A stretch of DNA of 64,000 bases from Mycobacterium sp. DL (lineage in GTDB: Bacteria > Actinomycetota > Actinomycetes > Mycobacteriales > Mycobacteriaceae), in the NCBI RefSeq assembly GCF_039729195.1, contig NZ_CP155796.1:2356001-2420000 (forward strand), read 5' to 3'. The notes beneath the pieces were generated by a model. The model was not told the DNA's origin. It ran no database searches and saw only the letters and a list, made by a program, of their open reading frames with translations. Shown here one piece after another: positions 46,670-57,766 of this stretch. How positions within the stretch are numbered: position 1 is the first letter of the stretch; the number at the start of each line of letters is the position of its first letter. The position numbers and the translations under genes were made by a program.

Positions 46670-47407
46670 TCATCGCAGATGGCTGGCGAAAAACGATTCC
46701 GTCGCCTCCCAGTGGCGCCGCGCCGCCGGCTCGTCATAAGGCCCGTTGTCCGGGACGGCGAATCCATGGAACGCCGAATAGAACTCGATGGTGTGCTCGA
46801 CACCTGCCTCGGTCAGAGCCTTGGCCAGCGTCTCGCCGTCCTGGGTGGTGAATGCGCGGTCGTTCTGGGCGGCACCCACGTAGACCGCCGCCCGGATCCG
46901 GCCGGCGAGCAGATGGGGGCTGTCGGGATCCTCGGTGACAAGCCCGCCACCGTGGAACGACATCGCCGCCGCGACACGCTCGGGAATCCTGCCGGCGACG
47001 ATCAGTGAGGTCCGTCCGCCCATGCAGTACCCGGTGGTACCGAAGGAGTCTCCGCTGACCTCCTCCCGTGACGACAGGTAGTCGAAAAACGCCCGCGCGT
47101 CAGCGGCCATGAGGTCGGGTGTGATCTTGCTGATCATCGCGAACAGCCGGCCGCGTTCACTCTCGTCCTCGAAAACCGTGGCCATGCTGAACGGCGTCCA
47201 GTCACCGTCGCGGTAGTAGACATCGGGTACCAGCACCGCGTATCCGTGGTCCGCGAGTTTGTCGGCCATCGCGCGGAACGTCGGACGGACACCGCCGGCA
47301 TCGGGGTACATGACGATCCCCGGCCAGGAGCCCTGGGAGTCCGGAGTGTGCAGGGAGACGGGGCAGGTGCCGTCAGCGGTCGGCACGGTGTCGGTGATCC
47401 TCGGCAT
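46670..47407 (-). CDS. Dienelactone hydrolase family protein
   Basis: The 245-residue alpha/beta hydrolase contains WPGIVMYPDAGGVRP at the oxyanion hole, nucleophile elbow GYCMGG with Cys, GAAQNDRAFT for the acid and YSAFHGFAVPD for the His, the Cys-Asp-His triad of dienelactone hydrolases. The natural substrate is uncertain. ATG 47407 gives the usual length. It is divergent from thyA across 42 bp. Confidence 0.87.
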   Translation of the reverse strand: MPRITDTVPTADGTCPVSLHTPDSQGSWPGIVMYPDAGGVRPTFRAMADKLADHGYAVLVPDVYYRDGDWTPFSMATVFEDESERGRLFAMISKITPDLMAADARAFFDYLSSREEVSGDSFGTTGYCMGGRTSLIVAGRIPERVAAAMSFHGGGLVTEDPDSPHLLAGRIRAAVYVGAAQNDRAFTTQDGETLAKALTEAGVEHTIEFYSAFHGFAVPDNGPYDEPAARRHWEATESFFASHLR

Positions 47408-47449
47408 GGTTGTAGTTCTACTCCGGCCGACGCGACGTAAGCTGACGGC

Positions 47450-48250
47450 GTGCCGATCGCCACTCCATACGAGGATCTGTTGCGCCTGGTGCTCGATACC
47501 GGGGTCCCGAAATCCGATCGCACCGGCACCGGCACCCGCAGCTTGTTCGGGCATCAGCTGCGCTACGACCTGGGTGCCGGGTTCCCGCTGATCACCACCA
47601 AGAAGGTGCACACCAAGTCGATCGTCTACGAGCTGCTGTGGTTCCTGCGCGGAGATTCCAACGTCAGGTGGCTTCAGGAGCGGGGCGTCACGATCTGGGA
47701 CGAATGGGCCTCTCCAACAGGTGATCTCGGGCCGGTCTACGGGGTGCAATGGCGGTCGTGGCCGACACCGTCAGGTGAGCACATCGATCAGATCAGCGCC
47801 GCGGTGAACCTGCTCAGATCCGATCCGGATTCGCGGCGCAACATCGTCTCGGCGTGGAACGTGGGCGAGATTCCGCAGATGGCCCTGCCGCCGTGCCACG
47901 CGTTCTTCCAGTTCTATGTCGCCGACGGCCGGCTCAGCTGTCAGCTCTACCAGCGCAGCGCCGACCTGTTCCTCGGGGTGCCGTTCAACATCGCCAGCTA
48001 CGCCCTGCTGACCCACATGATGGCCGCCCAGGCCGGCCTGCAGGTCGGCGAGTTCATCTGGACCGGGGGAGACTGCCACATCTACGACAATCACGTCGAG
48101 CAGGTCACCCTCCAGCTTTCCCGGCCGCCGCGGCTGTATCCGGAACTCGTTCTGGGGCATCGCGATTCAATTTTCGACTACACCTATGAGGACGTTGTGA
48201 TCAAGAACTACGACCCGCACCCGGCGATCAAAGCACCCGTCGCTGTATGA
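47450..48250 (+). CDS. thyA: Thymidylate synthase (folate-dependent, ThyA)
   Basis: ThyA methylates dUMP with methylene-tetrahydrofolate and yields dihydrofolate. The 266-residue product contains [23 protein letters not shown], the catalytic cysteine in [30 protein letters not shown] and the C-terminal [20 protein letters not shown] ends 6 nt before the GTG. dfrA follows after 22 bp, which recycles the dihydrofolate. A flavin-dependent thyX is also present at 51775. Confidence 0.96.
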   Translation: MPIATPYEDLLRLVLDTGVPKSDRTGTGTRSLFGHQLRYDLGAGFPLITTKKVHTKSIVYELLWFLRGDSNVRWLQERGVTIWDEWASPTGDLGPVYGVQWRSWPTPSGEHIDQISAAVNLLRSDPDSRRNIVSAWNVGEIPQMALPPCHAFFQFYVADGRLSCQLYQRSADLFLGVPFNIASYALLTHMMAAQAGLQVGEFIWTGGDCHIYDNHVEQVTLQLSRPPRLYPELVLGHRDSIFDYTYEDVVIKNYDPHPAIKAPVAV

Positions 48251-48272
48251 GGACTGCTTTCAGGTCCGGGTC

Positions 48273-48761
48273 ATGACCACCACACAACTCAACCTCATCT
48301 GGGCGCAATCGAGCTCAGGCGTCATCGGTCGGGACAACACAATTCCCTGGCGGATACCCGAAGACCTGGCTCGCTTCAAAGAGCTCACCATGGGCCACAC
48401 CGTGATCATGGGTCGGATGACATGGGAGTCGTTGCCTGCGTCGGTACGGCCGTTGCCCGGCCGCAGAAATGTCGTAGTGACCCGGCAAGCTGACTACGTG
48501 ACCCAAGGAGCAGAAGTAGTCCAGTCCCTCGAAGACGCCCCCCTCGACGACGCCTGGGTGATCGGCGGTTCGCAGATCTACGGCCTGGCGATGCCGTTGG
48601 CGACACGATGCGAGGTGACCGAGGTGGATCTCGACCTGCACCGCGAAGACGACGACGCGCTGGCGCCGCTGCTCGACGAGTCGTGGATCGGGACCGAAGA
48701 GCACTGGCGCGACAGTGCGTCGGGGCTGCGCTACCGGTTTTACAGCTATCTGAGGCGATGA
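48273..48761 (+). CDS. dfrA: Dihydrofolate reductase
   Basis: The enzyme reduces dihydrofolate to tetrahydrofolate with NADPH. The 162-residue product contains [28 protein letters not shown] with the acidic active-site residue in the PED segment, [12 protein letters not shown] and [14 protein letters not shown]. It is paired with thyA and coupled by ATGA to the glycosylase-like gene. Confidence 0.95.
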   Translation: MTTTQLNLIWAQSSSGVIGRDNTIPWRIPEDLARFKELTMGHTVIMGRMTWESLPASVRPLPGRRNVVVTRQADYVTQGAEVVQSLEDAPLDDAWVIGGSQIYGLAMPLATRCEVTEVDLDLHREDDDALAPLLDESWIGTEEHWRDSASGLRYRFYSYLRR

Positions 48762-49966
48762 GGCTCACCGCTGCGCAGGCGCGGCGGGTAGCGGTCGCGG
48801 CTCAGGGCTTCCACGAAGCCAAGCCGGCCGGACCTGTCACCCGGGCGCACCTGAAGCGATTGGCGGCCCGGCTGCAGGTGTTGCAGCTGGACTCGGTGTC
48901 GGTGGCGGTGCGCGCCCACTACGCACCCGTGTTCAGTCGTCTCGGACCCTACGATCGCGACATTCTGGACCGGGCGGCGTGGAGCCATTCGGCGCGATCG
49001 CCACGGCTGCTGGTCGAGTACTGGGCACACGAGGCCGCGCTGATGGCGGTCGACGACTGGCCGTTGCTGCGGTGGCGGATGCGCGAATACCAGCACGGTC
49101 GGTGGGGCACCGAGATCGTCAAGAAGAACGCCAAACTCGCCGACGACGTAGTCGACGCCGTCGCAGCGTTGGGTCCCTCGACCGCGGGCCAGATCGAGGC
49201 CCACCTCGACTCGTCCCCCCGGGGTCGCAAGGGTCCGTGGTGGGACCGCAGCGACACCAAGTGGGTCGCCGAGGCGCTGTGGTCGGCCGGGGTGCTGACG
49301 ACGGCGACCCGGGTCGGGTTCGCGCGGCATTATGACCTGACCGAACGCGTGTTGCCCGCCGAGGTGATCGACCGTGAGGTCGACGAGGGCGAGGCCGTCC
49401 GCGAGCTCACGTTGCGGGCTGCCACCGCCCTCGGCGTCGGCACCGAGGCCGATCTCCGCGACTACTTCCGGCTGGGTGCCCGGCAGGTCAAACCGGCGAT
49501 CGCGGATCTGGTGGCATCGGGTGCACTCGAGCAGGTGGAGGTCGCCGGGTGGTCTGTCCCGGCATACCTACGGGCGGGCCAGGTCGTCCCGCGGCGGGAC
49601 CGGGGAACGGCGCTGGTCTGCCCTTTTGATCCGCTGATCTTCTTCCGGCCGAGGGTGGAGCGGCTGTTCGGCTTCCACTACCGCATCGAGATCTACACAC
49701 CGGGCCCCAAACGTCAGTTCGGCTATTACGTGTGGCCGTTCCTGCTCGACGGTGATCTCGTCGGTCGCGTTGATCTGAAGGCCGACCGGGCGAACAGCAC
49801 GCTCAACGTCGTCGGGGCGTTCACCGAGGGCGGGCGCGACCGCTCACACGTCGCCACCGCGTTGGCGGGGGAACTGCGCTCGATGGCGAGCTGGCTCGCT
49901 CTCGGTGATGTCAGCGTCGCCGAACGCGGGGATCTGGCCTCCGCGTTGCGTAGCGCGCTCGACTAG
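48758..49966 (+). CDS. YcaQ/AlkZ-like winged-helix DNA glycosylase
   Basis: The product has 402 residues. It belongs to the HTH_42 (formerly DUF1006) family of DNA interstrand-crosslink glycosylases. [11 protein letters not shown] carries the Q-x-D motif used by E. coli YcaQ, unlike the Q-x-Q of Streptomyces AlkZ. Later winged-helix repeats and [27 protein letters not shown] fit the family. Its ATG overlaps the dfrA stop, so it is co-expressed with thyA-dfrA. A DNA repair role is likely; the lesion is not known. Confidence 0.83.
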   Translation: MRLTAAQARRVAVAAQGFHEAKPAGPVTRAHLKRLAARLQVLQLDSVSVAVRAHYAPVFSRLGPYDRDILDRAAWSHSARSPRLLVEYWAHEAALMAVDDWPLLRWRMREYQHGRWGTEIVKKNAKLADDVVDAVAALGPSTAGQIEAHLDSSPRGRKGPWWDRSDTKWVAEALWSAGVLTTATRVGFARHYDLTERVLPAEVIDREVDEGEAVRELTLRAATALGVGTEADLRDYFRLGARQVKPAIADLVASGALEQVEVAGWSVPAYLRAGQVVPRRDRGTALVCPFDPLIFFRPRVERLFGFHYRIEIYTPGPKRQFGYYVWPFLLDGDLVGRVDLKADRANSTLNVVGAFTEGGRDRSHVATALAGELRSMASWLALGDVSVAERGDLASALRSALD

Positions 49967-49985
49967 CGACGGGCAAACTGCGGAG

Positions 49986-51065
49986 ATGGCCTGGTGGCGG
50001 CAGACCGACCAGTTCGACTGGTTCAGTAGCTATCTGCGCGACCGCGGTCTCCAGCGGCAGTGGCGGCTGGCCATCTTCGTGTTCACCGTGCTCCTGGGCG
50101 CGGTGCCCGTCGTGATGCTCGCCAGTCCCGAGGGTCCCAGCAGCGCGCTGACAACGGCGGGCGCGCTCATCGCGTCGGGCGCGGCATTCGCCGCATCGAC
50201 GCTGTGGCTGTTCCGGTGGCCCTCCCGCGCGCAGTCGCTCGCCTACAACGTCATCTGCTGCGGGTGCATCGCCGCGGGTTGTCTTGTGGTGCCGAACGCC
50301 TACGGCGGGCTGATGGGATGCACGTTGTTCGCCGCACTCGGCGGGTTTCTCGCGTACTTTCACGCCTTCGCGCACGTGCTGGCGAACTTCGGAGTGGCGA
50401 TGGTGTGCGCAACGTTGAGCGCCAGTCGGATGTTGGGCGGCCCCGAAGACGTCGCGGTGGTGGCCGGATCGTTTCTGATCGTGCTCGGCCTGAATGTCGG
50501 GGTGCCGTTCGGTATCCATTCGCTCGTCCATTCCCTGCACACCGATCTGCGGAACTCCGACCGTGATCCCCTCACGGGGTTGCTCAACCGCCGGTCTTTC
50601 TACAACGCGGTTCACGAGCTCACCGTGCGCGAGCGGGATGTGACCGGATTCCGGCTGAACGTCACCATGGTCGATCTCGACAGTTTCAAGACGCTCAATG
50701 ACACCCAAGGTCATGCCGCCGGCGACCAGGCCCTCGTTCGCGTCGGGGCGGTGCTCCAAGAAACCGGTGGTGCCGACGGGATCCTCGGTCGCCTGGGTGG
50801 CGAAGAGTTCGTCGTCGCAGATTCCGATACCGCCGCGCGCCATGCCGTCACCGTCGAGCGCATCCGCGTCGGCATCGCCGCACTTCCCTTCCGCATCACT
50901 GCCAGTCTGGGTACCTGCAGTGCGGTCGTGGACGCTGATGCCTCCCTCGAGCACCCGGAGTTCATCGACCAGCTCATCCGAATGGCGGATGCGGCGATGT
51001 ACCGGTCGAAGCGGGCAGGTGGAAACCGGATCGAGCACCGGTATCTCGACCGCGATCGAGGATGA
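49986..51065 (+). CDS. Membrane diguanylate cyclase (GGDEF domain)
   Basis: The product has 359 residues. About six hydrophobic segments (residues 28-180) are followed by a GGDEF domain starting RDPLTGLLNRRSF (193-205), with catalytic GGEEF at 271-275. The inhibitory RxxD site five residues before is not seen. It probably makes cyclic di-GMP in response to a membrane signal. ATG 49986 is used because the in-frame extension lies inside the preceding gene. Confidence 0.88.
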   Translation: MAWWRQTDQFDWFSSYLRDRGLQRQWRLAIFVFTVLLGAVPVVMLASPEGPSSALTTAGALIASGAAFAASTLWLFRWPSRAQSLAYNVICCGCIAAGCLVVPNAYGGLMGCTLFAALGGFLAYFHAFAHVLANFGVAMVCATLSASRMLGGPEDVAVVAGSFLIVLGLNVGVPFGIHSLVHSLHTDLRNSDRDPLTGLLNRRSFYNAVHELTVRERDVTGFRLNVTMVDLDSFKTLNDTQGHAAGDQALVRVGAVLQETGGADGILGRLGGEEFVVADSDTAARHAVTVERIRVGIAALPFRITASLGTCSAVVDADASLEHPEFIDQLIRMADAAMYRSKRAGGNRIEHRYLDRDRG

Positions 51066-51124
51066 GGTCGCGACGCACGTCGATCCCTGCCACCCGACCA
51101 AGTGCTGAAGCCGGAGATGCAGCG

Positions 51125-51712
51125 TCAGTTGAGCGGAATATCGTTGTCGCCCTTGCGGTCCTGATACTGCACTGACAGTGCGTCGTACCGTCTGCGGATC
51201 CGATCACGTTGCTCGAGCAGTCGGACGCGCAGTGGCTCGGGTGCGCCCTCGATGAGGTCGCCGATCGCATAAGCCGTCCAGAACGCATTGGTCCTGCGGT
51301 AGCCACCCGGATCGAGGCCGAACACCTCTTTGAGGATCTTCAAGTCGTGAGGGATCGCGAAGCTGTCGCGGGAATCCTCATGACTGTAGAAGTAGTAGTA
51401 ATTGTCGAACCCCGCCCACGTGATCGCCGACATACACAGGGTGCAGGGTTCGTGGGTGGTCAGAAACACCAGATCCTGCGTCGTGGGCCGATCGGGTAAC
51501 TCGTAGAACTGCCGCAGCGTGTTGATCTCCCCGTGCCAGAGCGGGTTGTCGGTTTCGTCGTTGGTGCCCGCGATAACCACGGACAGATCGGATTTGTCCA
51601 GTATCGCCGCCCCGAACACCTTGTTGCCGCCGGCGACGCCGCGTTCGGTCAGCGGCAGGATGTCGGACTCGATGACCTCGAGCAGGCGCGAGGCGAGCGT
51701 GGTCGCGGTCAT
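51125..51712 (-). CDS. Cytidine/guanine-deaminase-like zinc enzyme
   Basis: The 195-residue nucleoside or base deaminase-fold protein has zinc motifs HGEIN (family HAE/HGE with catalytic Glu) and PCTLC. Aromatic [11 protein letters not shown] and a long C-terminal helix follow. The substrate is unknown. A TAGGGT box lies 5 nt upstream of the ATG. It is divergent from thyX across 62 bp, a context suggesting pyrimidine metabolism. Confidence 0.8.
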   Translation of the reverse strand: MTATTLASRLLEVIESDILPLTERGVAGGNKVFGAAILDKSDLSVVIAGTNDETDNPLWHGEINTLRQFYELPDRPTTQDLVFLTTHEPCTLCMSAITWAGFDNYYYFYSHEDSRDSFAIPHDLKILKEVFGLDPGGYRRTNAFWTAYAIGDLIEGAPEPLRVRLLEQRDRIRRRYDALSVQYQDRKGDNDIPLN

Positions 51713-51774
51713 GGGCCACCCTAACCGCGCGGCGCGGTCCATGCAGTGTCGAAACGGCGGCTAGGCTGCAGCGC

Positions 51775-52539
51775 GTGGCCGAGATCGCGCCGCTGCGTGT
51801 GCAGCTGATCGCCAAGACCGAGTTCACCGCACCGGAGGACGTGCCATGGAGCACCGACGCCGACGGAGGCGCCGCGCTGGTCGAGTTCGCCGGTCGCGCC
51901 TGCTACCAGAGCTGGTCCAAGCCGAATCCGCGCACTGCCACCAACGCTTCCTATCTGCGTCACATCATCGACGTCGGCCACTTCTCGGTGCTCGAACACG
52001 CCTCGGTGTCGTTCTACATCACCGGCATCTCGCGATCCTGCACCCATGAGCTGATCCGGCACCGGCACTTCTCCTACTCGCAGCTGTCGCAGCGTTATGT
52101 ACCCGAGCACGACTCGCAGGTCGTAGCCCCCCCGGGCATCGAAGACGACCCGGAACTTCAGCAGATCCTCGCCGCCGCAGCGGACGCCAGTCGTGCCGCC
52201 TACACCGAGCTGCTCACCCGGCTGGAGGCCAAGTTCATCGGCGATCAACCCGCGGGAAACGCTGCGGTGCTGCGGCGCAAACAGGCCCGCCAAGCTGCCC
52301 GCGCGGTGCTACCCAACGCCACCGAGACCCGGATCGTCGTCACCGGGAACTATCGCGCCTGGCGTCACTTCATCGCGATGAGAGCCAGCGAGCATGCCGA
52401 CGTCGAGATTCGCCGGCTGGCCATCGAATGCCTGCGCCAACTCGTCGAGGTCTCTCCCCAGGTGTTCTCCGACTTCGAGATCACCGTGCTCGCGGACGGC
52501 ACGGAGGTCGCGACCAGCCCGCTGGCAACGGAGATCTGA
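51775..52539 (+). CDS. thyX: Flavin-dependent thymidylate synthase
   Basis: ThyX makes dTMP with FAD and NADPH and does not produce dihydrofolate. The 254-residue product has the ThyX motif [13 protein letters not shown] (RHRxxSxxxxxxR), [20 protein letters not shown] before it and the C-terminal [22 protein letters not shown] at 51762-51767 lies 7 nt before the GTG. dapA and rnj follow in the conserved mycobacterial order. Confidence 0.96.
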   Translation: MAEIAPLRVQLIAKTEFTAPEDVPWSTDADGGAALVEFAGRACYQSWSKPNPRTATNASYLRHIIDVGHFSVLEHASVSFYITGISRSCTHELIRHRHFSYSQLSQRYVPEHDSQVVAPPGIEDDPELQQILAAAADASRAAYTELLTRLEAKFIGDQPAGNAAVLRRKQARQAARAVLPNATETRIVVTGNYRAWRHFIAMRASEHADVEIRRLAIECLRQLVEVSPQVFSDFEITVLADGTEVATSPLATEI

Positions 52540-53493
<954 letters not shown>

Positions 53494-53502
53494 TTGGACC
53501 TG

Positions 53503-55179
53503 ATGGATTCAGAACTCACCCCGCCGGGGCCGCTCGCCCCGGGCAGCCTGCGGGTGACCGCATTCGGCGGAATCAACGAAATCGGCCGCAACATGACCGT
53601 TTTCGAGCATCTGGGACGGCTGCTCATCGTCGATTGCGGGGTGCTCTTCCCCAACCACGACGAACCCGGCGTCGACCTGATCCTTCCCGATCTGCGCCAC
53701 ATCGAGGGGCGACTCGACGACGTGGAAGCGCTCGTCGTGACCCACGCGCACGAGGACCACATCGGTGCGATCCCGTTCCTTCTCAAGATGCGCCCCGACA
53801 TCCCGGTTGTCGGCTCGAAGTTCACCCTCGCGCTGATCGGCGCGAAGTGTCGGGAACACCGCATCAAGCCGGTGTTCGTCGAGGTCGCCGAGGGTGGTCG
53901 GTCCACCCACGGCGTGTTCGAGTGTCAGTACTTCGCGGTCAACCACTCGATCCCCGGATGTCTGGCGATAGGCATCCACACCGGAGCGGGCACGGTGCTG
54001 CACACCGGAGACATCAAGCTCGATCAGCTTCCGCTCGACGGCAGGCCCACCGACCTGCCGGGGATGTCGCGACTCGGCGACGCCGGGGTGGATCTGTTCC
54101 TCTGTGATTCGACGAACTCCGAGATCCCCGGCGTCGGGCCGTCGGAGAGCGAGATCGGCCCGGCATTGCACCGACTGATCCGCGGTGCGGACGGTCGGGT
54201 CATCGTCGCCTGCTTTGCCTCGAATGTCGATCGTGTACAACAGATCATCGACGCCGCGGTCGCGTTGGGGCGGCGGGTGTCCTTCGTCGGTCGCTCGATG
54301 GTGCGCAACATGGGAATCGCGCGCGACCTGGGATACATCAAGGTCGCCGACGAGGACATCCTCGACATCGCCGCCGCGGAGATGATGCCGGCGGACCGCG
54401 TCGTGCTGATCACCACCGGCACCCAGGGTGAGCCGATGGCCGCGCTGTCGCGGATGTCGCGCGGTGAACACCGCAGCATCACCTTGACCGCCGGCGATCT
54501 CATCATCTTGTCGTCGTCGCTGATTCCGGGCAACGAGGAGGCAGTGTTCGGCGTGATGGATGCGCTGGCCAAGATCGGCGCCCGAGTTGTCACCAATCAG
54601 CATGCGCGGGTGCATGTTTCGGGTCACGCGTATGCCGGGGAGTTGCTGTTCCTCTACAACGGCGTCCGGCCGCGCAATGTGATGCCGGTGCACGGAACGT
54701 GGCGGATGCTGCGTGCCAACGCAGCTCTGGCCGCGCGTTCCGGCGTACCGGAGGACAACATCGTGCTGGCCGAGAACGGCGTCAGCGTCGACCTGACGGC
54801 GGGCCAGGTCAGCATCGCCGGGGGAGTCACCGTGGGCAAGATGTTCGTCGACGGTCTGGTCACCGGTGATGTCGGCGACGCGACCCTGGGTGAAAGGCTC
54901 ATCCTGTCTTCGGGTTTCATCGCTGTGACGGTCGTCGTGCACCGCGGTACCGGTCGGCCGGCAGCCCCGGCGCATCTGCAGTCCAGGGGGTTCTCCGAGG
55001 ACCCCAAAGCGCTCGAACCCGCGGCCCGCAAGGTCGAGGCCGAGTTGGCCGGCCTTGCCTCCCAGAACATCACCGACCCGTCCCGCATTGCGCAGGCCGT
55101 CCGTCGCGCGGTCGGCAAATGGGTGGGCGAGACGTACCGCCGCCAGCCGATGATCGTGCCGACGGTCATCGAGATCTAG
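53503..55179 (+). CDS. rnj: Ribonuclease J
   Basis: This metallo-beta-lactamase/beta-CASP ribonuclease has endonuclease and 5'-3' exonuclease activity. The 558-residue product contains zinc motif THAHEDHIGAIPF, HTGDIKLDQLP, VSGHAYAGELLFLYNGVRPRNVMPVHG, and a C-terminal domain ending in SRIAQAVRRAVGKWVGETYRRQPMIVPTVIE. ATG 53503 matches the M. tuberculosis Rv2752c length; a TTG at 53494 is also in frame. Confidence 0.95.
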   Translation: MDSELTPPGPLAPGSLRVTAFGGINEIGRNMTVFEHLGRLLIVDCGVLFPNHDEPGVDLILPDLRHIEGRLDDVEALVVTHAHEDHIGAIPFLLKMRPDIPVVGSKFTLALIGAKCREHRIKPVFVEVAEGGRSTHGVFECQYFAVNHSIPGCLAIGIHTGAGTVLHTGDIKLDQLPLDGRPTDLPGMSRLGDAGVDLFLCDSTNSEIPGVGPSESEIGPALHRLIRGADGRVIVACFASNVDRVQQIIDAAVALGRRVSFVGRSMVRNMGIARDLGYIKVADEDILDIAAAEMMPADRVVLITTGTQGEPMAALSRMSRGEHRSITLTAGDLIILSSSLIPGNEEAVFGVMDALAKIGARVVTNQHARVHVSGHAYAGELLFLYNGVRPRNVMPVHGTWRMLRANAALAARSGVPEDNIVLAENGVSVDLTAGQVSIAGGVTVGKMFVDGLVTGDVGDATLGERLILSSGFIAVTVVVHRGTGRPAAPAHLQSRGFSEDPKALEPAARKVEAELAGLASQNITDPSRIAQAVRRAVGKWVGETYRRQPMIVPTVIEI

Positions 55180-55189
55180 CGGTTGCCAC

Positions 55190-55852
55190 TCAGACCGCCT
55201 CGAGACGGTATCCCATGCCGCGCAGCGTCACAAAGCGGTCGGCGCCCAACTTGCGACGCAGGTACCGGACATAGACGTCGACGACGTTGGAGCCGGGGTC
55301 ATAGTCGTAACCCCATACCTGGCTGAGCAACTGCTCGCGGGACAGTACCTGCCCGGGATGCCGGAGAAACGTCTCGGCCAAGGCGAATTCGCGTGCCGAC
55401 AGGTCGACGGTGCGATTGTCCACCAGGGCCTGCCGGGTCCGCAGATCCAACCGCAGGCCGCCATGGGACAACACGGTCAACTCGCCGCCCCGTTCGGTGG
55501 CCAGTCGCAGGCGCACCCTCGCCAGTAGTTCTTCGAAACGGAACGGCTTGGGCATGTAGTCGTCGGCTCCGCCCTCGAGGGTGGCCACCGTGTCGGCGAC
55601 GCTGGTGCGGGCGGTGAGAACAATCACCGGAAGTGAACTGCCCTCGGCCCGTAGGCGTTCGAGCACCGCGAAGCCGTCCATCTTCGGAAGTCCGATGTCG
55701 AGCACCATCAGATCGAAGTCGCCGGTGCGGGCGTACTCGTAGGCCGACGGGCCGTCGGAGACCACTGTCACTGTGTAGCCGTTGGCGGACAGGCCTTTCC
55801 GGATGAAAGCAGAGATCCGGGGTTCGTCTTCGGCGATCAGGATGGCTGCCAT
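55190..55852 (-). CDS. OmpR-family response regulator
   Basis: The product has 220 residues. The receiver domain has acidic E8-D9, phosphoacceptor D52 in VLDIGLP, the Thr in VIVLTARTS and Lys in MPKPFRF. A C-terminal winged helix follows (DLSAREFALAETFLRHPGQVLSREQLLSQVWG ... VDVYVRYLRRKLG). A GTG at 55864 overlapping the kinase stop is an alternative start. It is third in the operon small protein-kinase-regulator; targets are unknown. Confidence 0.9.
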   Translation of the reverse strand: MAAILIAEDEPRISAFIRKGLSANGYTVTVVSDGPSAYEYARTGDFDLMVLDIGLPKMDGFAVLERLRAEGSSLPVIVLTARTSVADTVATLEGGADDYMPKPFRFEELLARVRLRLATERGGELTVLSHGGLRLDLRTRQALVDNRTVDLSAREFALAETFLRHPGQVLSREQLLSQVWGYDYDPGSNVVDVYVRYLRRKLGADRFVTLRGMGYRLEAV

Positions 55853-55860
55853 GGACCCGG

Positions 55861-57309
55861 TCACCACCCGTTCTGCAGGGGGATCGCGACGGTGAATGTG
55901 GAACCGCGACCCACCACCGACTCGAGAAGGACGTCCCCGCCGTGTGCGACCGCGATCGCCCGGACGATCGACAACCCGAGACCGGCACCGTCGGAGTGGG
56001 TTCCGATCTGCTCGCCGCGGGCGAAGCGGTCGAAGATCCTGGCGCGGTTCTCGGGAGTGACACCGGGCCCGGAATCGGACACCCAGAACCTGAGCCAGCC
56101 GTTCGCGACCTCGGATCCCACGCCGATCCAGCCGCCGGGGCCGGTGAACCGGCACGCGTTGTCGGCAAGCGCGACCAGTGCCTGCGTGATCCGCTGGGGG
56201 TCGAGGACGGCGGTGCAGTGGGCCGCGACCTGCAACTCGAAGTTCCGGTCACCGAGGCCTGTGATCTTCTCGAACGTCTCAGCGGTCAACGCGGCGACGT
56301 CGACGGATTCGGGGCGCAGGAAGGTGGGCTGCTCGGAATGTGCGAGCACCAGCAGGTCGGAGACCATGCGGTTCATTCGGGTCAGTTCGTCGTCGACGAG
56401 GTCGACGGTTGCGCGGACATCCTGCTGGTCGGTGGGATCGAGCACCTCCAGATGTCCTTTGACGATGGTGATCGGTGTGCGCAGTTCGTGCCCGGCGTCG
56501 TCGATGAACCGCCGCTGGGCGCTCACCCCGGACTCGACACGATCCAGCATGCCGTTCAGTGTCGTCACCAGGTCGTTGATCTCATCGCCGTCAGGCCCGC
56601 CGGGAGACGGGATGCGCAGCGACAGATCGGTGTCACTGATGGTGCGTGCCGTGCTGACGATGTCGCGCAGCGGTCGCAGAATTCGGCCGGCCACCAGCCA
56701 CGCCGCACCGGCGGCGCCGACCACCGTGATCGATCCGACGAACAGCATCAGCCGTGCGGCGTCGCCCGCCTCGGCTCGCTCGGCGTCACCGAGGTACGCG
56801 GCGACGATCACCCCCTTCGCCGGGTCACCGGCGAGTGAGACGGGTATCGCGAGGTAGCGGACCTCGCCGACCTCCGGATGGTGATATCGGCTCTGACCGG
56901 GATCGGTGACAGTCGCGACCCGGTCGGCGAATGCGGAGTCCGAGGCCAGCACCTCGGGGGTCCCCGGCACCTGCCGGCTCTGCGCCACGTACCGACCGTC
57001 GACGTAGCCGAGGAATTTCTCGTTGGGCCGCGCGACGTTGTAGGCGATCGCCTCGCTGATCACCTCGTTGACGTCGGCGAACGGTTCGCCGGTGCGTGGG
57101 TTGACTCCGTCGGCGGTGAGTTCGTTGAACTCTGCGACCTCGATGCGCAAGGCCTCATCCATGCGCTCGTTGGTGACCGAGACGAGCAACAGCCAGGTGA
57201 CGAACGTGACGATTCCCAGGGCTGCCAGCACCAGCAGCAGCACCCACCCGATGATGCGGGTACGGGCGGTCGTCGGCACGAGTCGGCGCCACCGTTCGGG
57301 CTTGCTCAT
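55861..57309 (-). CDS. Sensor histidine kinase
   Basis: This inner-membrane kinase has 482 residues: TM1 about 19-43, an extracytoplasmic sensor of about 140 residues, TM2 about 185-208 and a HAMP domain. The phosphoacceptor H274 lies in FIDDAGHELRTPIT, and the ATPase has DNACRF, SDSGPGV and GAGLGLSIV. The signal is unknown; the adjacent Asp-rich exported protein suggests a metal or other envelope ligand. ATG 57309 is used; GTG 57339 is also open. Confidence 0.9.
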   Translation of the reverse strand: MSKPERWRRLVPTTARTRIIGWVLLLVLAALGIVTFVTWLLLVSVTNERMDEALRIEVAEFNELTADGVNPRTGEPFADVNEVISEAIAYNVARPNEKFLGYVDGRYVAQSRQVPGTPEVLASDSAFADRVATVTDPGQSRYHHPEVGEVRYLAIPVSLAGDPAKGVIVAAYLGDAERAEAGDAARLMLFVGSITVVGAAGAAWLVAGRILRPLRDIVSTARTISDTDLSLRIPSPGGPDGDEINDLVTTLNGMLDRVESGVSAQRRFIDDAGHELRTPITIVKGHLEVLDPTDQQDVRATVDLVDDELTRMNRMVSDLLVLAHSEQPTFLRPESVDVAALTAETFEKITGLGDRNFELQVAAHCTAVLDPQRITQALVALADNACRFTGPGGWIGVGSEVANGWLRFWVSDSGPGVTPENRARIFDRFARGEQIGTHSDGAGLGLSIVRAIAVAHGGDVLLESVVGRGSTFTVAIPLQNGW

Positions 57310-57341
57310 GGACGCCATCCTGCCGGGCGGAGCGGTCACGG

Positions 57342-57734
57342 TCAGTCGTCATCGTCATCGCCGTCACCACCGCCGTCATCCCAGTCGTCATCCCGGTCAT
57401 CGTCGTCGTCCCAGTCGTCATCCCAGTCGTCCCGGTCGTCCCAGTCCGCACCGCCGCCCTGAACGCCGGGATTCACCGTCGGCGCCTGGGTGTGCGCGGG
57501 CGGCGGAGGGGGCGGAACACCCTGTTGGTCGGCGGTCACGCGGGGGGCGGGGGCCGGATCGGCAGTGGGCGGAGCCGGATCTGCTGCGGGCGGGGGCGGG
57601 GCGGTCACCTGTGGAGCGGTGACCTGGATGGGCCGCAGCGGTTCGCTGTCGGAGCTGGGCACCACCGACAGCGTCGTGGCGCCGATTCCCGCCGCCAGGA
57701 CGAGGACGATGGCGCCGATCAGGGCGATACGCAT
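57342..57734 (-). CDS. Small exported protein with Asp/Trp-rich C-terminal repeats
   Basis: The product has 130 residues: an N-terminal signal anchor (IALIGAIVLVLAAGIGATTL), then a Pro/Ala-rich stretch (residues about 38-85) and a tail made of repeated D-D-W-D-D units ending in five Asp. The tail is extremely acidic and could bind Ca2+, Mg2+ or other cations outside the membrane. It is the first gene of the two-component operon, and its promoter region has OmpR-type repeats, so it is probably a signal modulator or a target of the system. No homologue with known function is recognised. Confidence 0.72.
   Translation of the reverse strand: MRIALIGAIVLVLAAGIGATTLSVVPSSDSEPLRPIQVTAPQVTAPPPPAADPAPPTADPAPAPRVTADQQGVPPPPPPAHTQAPTVNPGVQGGGADWDDRDDWDDDWDDDDDRDDDWDDGGGDGDDDDD
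57344..57455. repeat. Low-complexity GTC/CCA-rich repeat encoding the Asp/Trp tail
   Basis: Degenerate units of GTCGTC with CCAGTCGTCATC alternate through about 110 bp and encode the D-D-W-D-D units; such tracts can change length by slippage. Confidence 0.7.
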
Positions 57735-57766
57735 GTCCTCGAGGGTGTCGTGCGGGTGTGTCGCCG

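Noticed and set aside
53509..54975. Long open frame antisense to rnj
   Set aside because: Compositional shadow of a well-supported RNase J gene; no domain recognised.
57344..57455. Possible CRISPR or satellite array
   Set aside because: Units are degenerate, very short and in frame with an Asp/Trp-rich protein; there are no spacers.
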